This document shows, in pieces, positions 62,445-64,000 of a stretch of DNA of 64,000 nucleotides; the stretch's first letter is position 1, and each line of letters starts with the position of its first letter. Position numbers and translations under genes: made by a program. The notes beneath the pieces are model-generated. The model worked only from the letters and a program-made list of their open reading frames with translations. It was not told the origin of the DNA and searched no databases. This stretch comes from Planctobacterium marinum (GTDB lineage: Bacteria; Pseudomonadota; Gammaproteobacteria; Enterobacterales; Alteromonadaceae), in contig NZ_AP027272.1 in NCBI RefSeq assembly GCF_036322805.1, positions 4,650,001 through 4,714,000 on the forward strand, written 5' to 3'.

Positions 62445-64000
62445 ATGACAGGTATTACATCATTAAGTCCATCTTTGGAGTGTTTGCTTGTTTTGCTATT
62501 AGGCTGTGCTGTCGTTTTGACATACGCCATCATGACTCAGATAAAGTTAAAAGCAGAAAAATATAAATTCATTCAGTGTCATGCCAAACAAAGTAGCTTA
62601 CATCACATCCTCTCGGAACAAGAGGTGCGCATCCGGGATCTCACCAGAGAGAACAAACAACTGGAGGAGACGCGACACCAGTTTTTCGCCTCAATCTCGC
62701 AAGATTTGAGTAATTCCATTGGTGTGATTAAAAACCACTACATGGAATGGTTCCAACAAACAAAAATCGAGACTGATTTGCTTGAAAAAGCCATTGCAAC
62801 AGAGTCCAGCATTCACAAAATTGAGCAATTAGTTCAACACGCCCATCACGCCGGTCTATCATCTGATATTGAGACTTGCGCTCAAACCGCAAAGCAATGT
62901 TCCTTAATACAGGCACTAACAACGCTGTTGCGTCAGCTGTCCCAACAAGATGGGCGTGGTCGTGCTCGCTTGTCATCCCAAAACGACGTGGACTACATCC
63001 TGCCTGTGGAGGAGCAAGCCCTGTTACTATACCTCTCTTTTTACTACAATTTAGTGGCGCAACAAACGCCGTCTCATCGTCGATTAACATGGCAGTTGGC
63101 TGAACAGCAAGGTAAGTTAGTCGTATCGCTCCATTGTGAGGACAACTTACCCTTTCCCGTGGAGATATCCAACCCGGAAAAACATCCGGAGTATTTTCTC
63201 GCCGCCCACTTTGCTCAAAAACTACAAGCCCAAACTCGCATTGGCCAACAATTAGCGCCTCCCTGTCTAATGGAGCTTGTACTCGGCAGTTTTAAGAAGA
63301 CCACCCTGAGCTCTCATAGTGATAGGGATGATCTCTCACCTCAAGTATTTTTCGACCTGTTTCAGGAGCCCGTATTAAACAAAGCCGGTCCAGAAACAAA
63401 TAGTCCAAAGTGTTTAATTCTGGATCCCTGTCCCGAAGTTCAGATGAGCCTGACCCAAACCCTGAGTTGTCACTTCAACTGTATCGGCATGTTTTGCCTG
63501 GTTTCGGGCATCAAGAAAGTATTGGAGTGGCAACCCGATGTGCTAATTTTAGATCCGGTACAAGGCTCAGAAAACGGCTTTGATTTATTGTCTGAGTTGG
63601 CCAAATCAATAGACTTACACACACTATCCATTATTGTTTTAACGGCACAAGACACCACCAAAAACAGGCTTAGGGCACTGGACCTGGATATCCAAGTATT
63701 TTTTAAAAAACCGTTTGATAATGCTATTTTACTTGAAAGCGCAAAACGACTTCACCATGCCAAAAGAGCGCAAACACTGCGCCAGGAAATACAAGAAAAC
63801 GTCTCATTTCAACCCTCACGAGACGCCGTCTTTTTAGCTCAACTTAACAGGCTGTTGGAAACCGAAATTGCTAATCCAGATTTTCGATTTGAAGACTATT
63901 TTGAACAATTTTCATTGTCTAAACGACAGTTCTTTCGTCGTGTAAACAACCTCACCAGGTGCACGCCAAAACAGTACCTTATTCAGAAAAGGCTGGAACT
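62445..64000 (+). CDS. HTCS-like regulator with degenerate kinase, receiver and AraC domain (3' end outside window)
   Basis: The open frame runs past the window end (518 residues visible). Order: one membrane helix (11-30), a coiled coil (45-78), a kinase-like helix pair with F-F-A-S-I-S-Q86-D-L-S-N-S in the place of the usual S-H-E-F/L, a region without recognisable N and G boxes (190-290), a receiver-like domain (CLILDP, VLILDPVQGSENG with D370, IIVLTAQD, FFKKPF) and an AraC-type helix-turn-helix (FRFEDYFEQFSLSKRQFFRRVNNL). No large periplasmic sensor is present. Probably a regulator that no longer acts as a kinase. Confidence 0.82.
   Translation, partial: MTGITSLSPSLECLLVLLLGCAVVLTYAIMTQIKLKAEKYKFIQCHAKQSSLHHILSEQEVRIRDLTRENKQLEETRHQFFASISQDLSNSIGVIKNHYMEWFQQTKIETDLLEKAIATESSIHKIEQLVQHAHHAGLSSDIETCAQTAKQCSLIQALTTLLRQLSQQDGRGRARLSSQNDVDYILPVEEQALLLYLSFYYNLVAQQTPSHRRLTWQLAEQQGKLVVSLHCEDNLPFPVEISNPEKHPEYFLAAHFAQKLQAQTRIGQQLAPPCLMELVLGSFKKTTLSSHSDRDDLSPQVFFDLFQEPVLNKAGPETNSPKCLILDPCPEVQMSLTQTLSCHFNCIGMFCLVSGIKKVLEWQPDVLILDPVQGSENGFDLLSELAKSIDLHTLSIIVLTAQDTTKNRLRALDLDIQVFFKKPFDNAILLESAKRLHHAKRAQTLRQEIQENVSFQPSRDAVFLAQLNRLLETEIANPDFRFEDYFEQFSLSKRQFFRRVNNLTRCTPKQYLIQKRLE

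Overview
The window looks like a chromosomal segment of a marine gammaproteobacterium of the Alteromonadales, probably Alteromonadaceae. This rests on the synteny trxA | rhlB-gppA and tatABC, on the family content (OvoA, ZrgA-type zinc protein, MJ1255/VC2487-type glycosyltransferase, c-di-GMP enzymes, S8 protease with PPC domain) and on moderate GC. Genus is inference. I saw no tRNA, rRNA, CRISPR array or insertion sequence.

Layout. 1-5.2 kb holds the end of a Y_Y_Y-type sensor kinase, a soluble zinc-domain (CZB) chemoreceptor, a zinc-uptake pair (ZrgA-like and MerC-like) with a likely Zur box, and an OmpR-type two-component system. 5.3-10.4 kb holds an outer-membrane protein, a STAS-like protein and a three-gene run ending in ovoA (ovothiol synthesis). 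10.5-15.1 kb holds a proline iminopeptidase and an SDR / cyclopropane synthase / DUF2878 / chalcone-isomerase-like / DUF3833 operon. 15.1-26 kb holds two GGDEF-EAL proteins, an alginate-lyase-like protein with an altered motif, a lone flagellin, ribA, selO and a cytochrome c. 26-42 kb holds GST, recQ, a YigI-like thioesterase, an RNase J-like protein, a DUF4397 lipoprotein, a PepSY pair split by a C9 tract, rarD, a REC-REC-GGDEF protein, uvrD and a PAS hybrid kinase. 42-46.5 kb is an accessory stretch of small minus-strand genes containing a convincing integron attC site fused to the end of an EVE-like/HNH endonuclease gene. 46.5-62 kb is mostly core: EamA transporter, elaA, Crp/Fnr regulator, glycosyltransferase plus PAP2 pair, rraA, formimidoylglutamase-like gene, trxA, rhlB, gppA, hemB, tatD-x-tatCBA, and a secreted subtilase. 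The window ends inside an HTCS-like regulator whose kinase His is replaced by Gln.

The most interesting non-gene signals are a dispersed, roughly 120-bp, two-hairpin repeat present at three places (with covarying stems and a degenerate fourth piece), two BlaI/CopY-like operators upstream of a TonB-domain gene, the attC site, a Zur box lying on top of an apparent ATG, and genes (a GGDEF-EAL protein, tatD, perhaps the RNase J-like gene) whose conserved N-termini have no ATG/GTG/TTG and seem to begin at CTG or another rare start codon.
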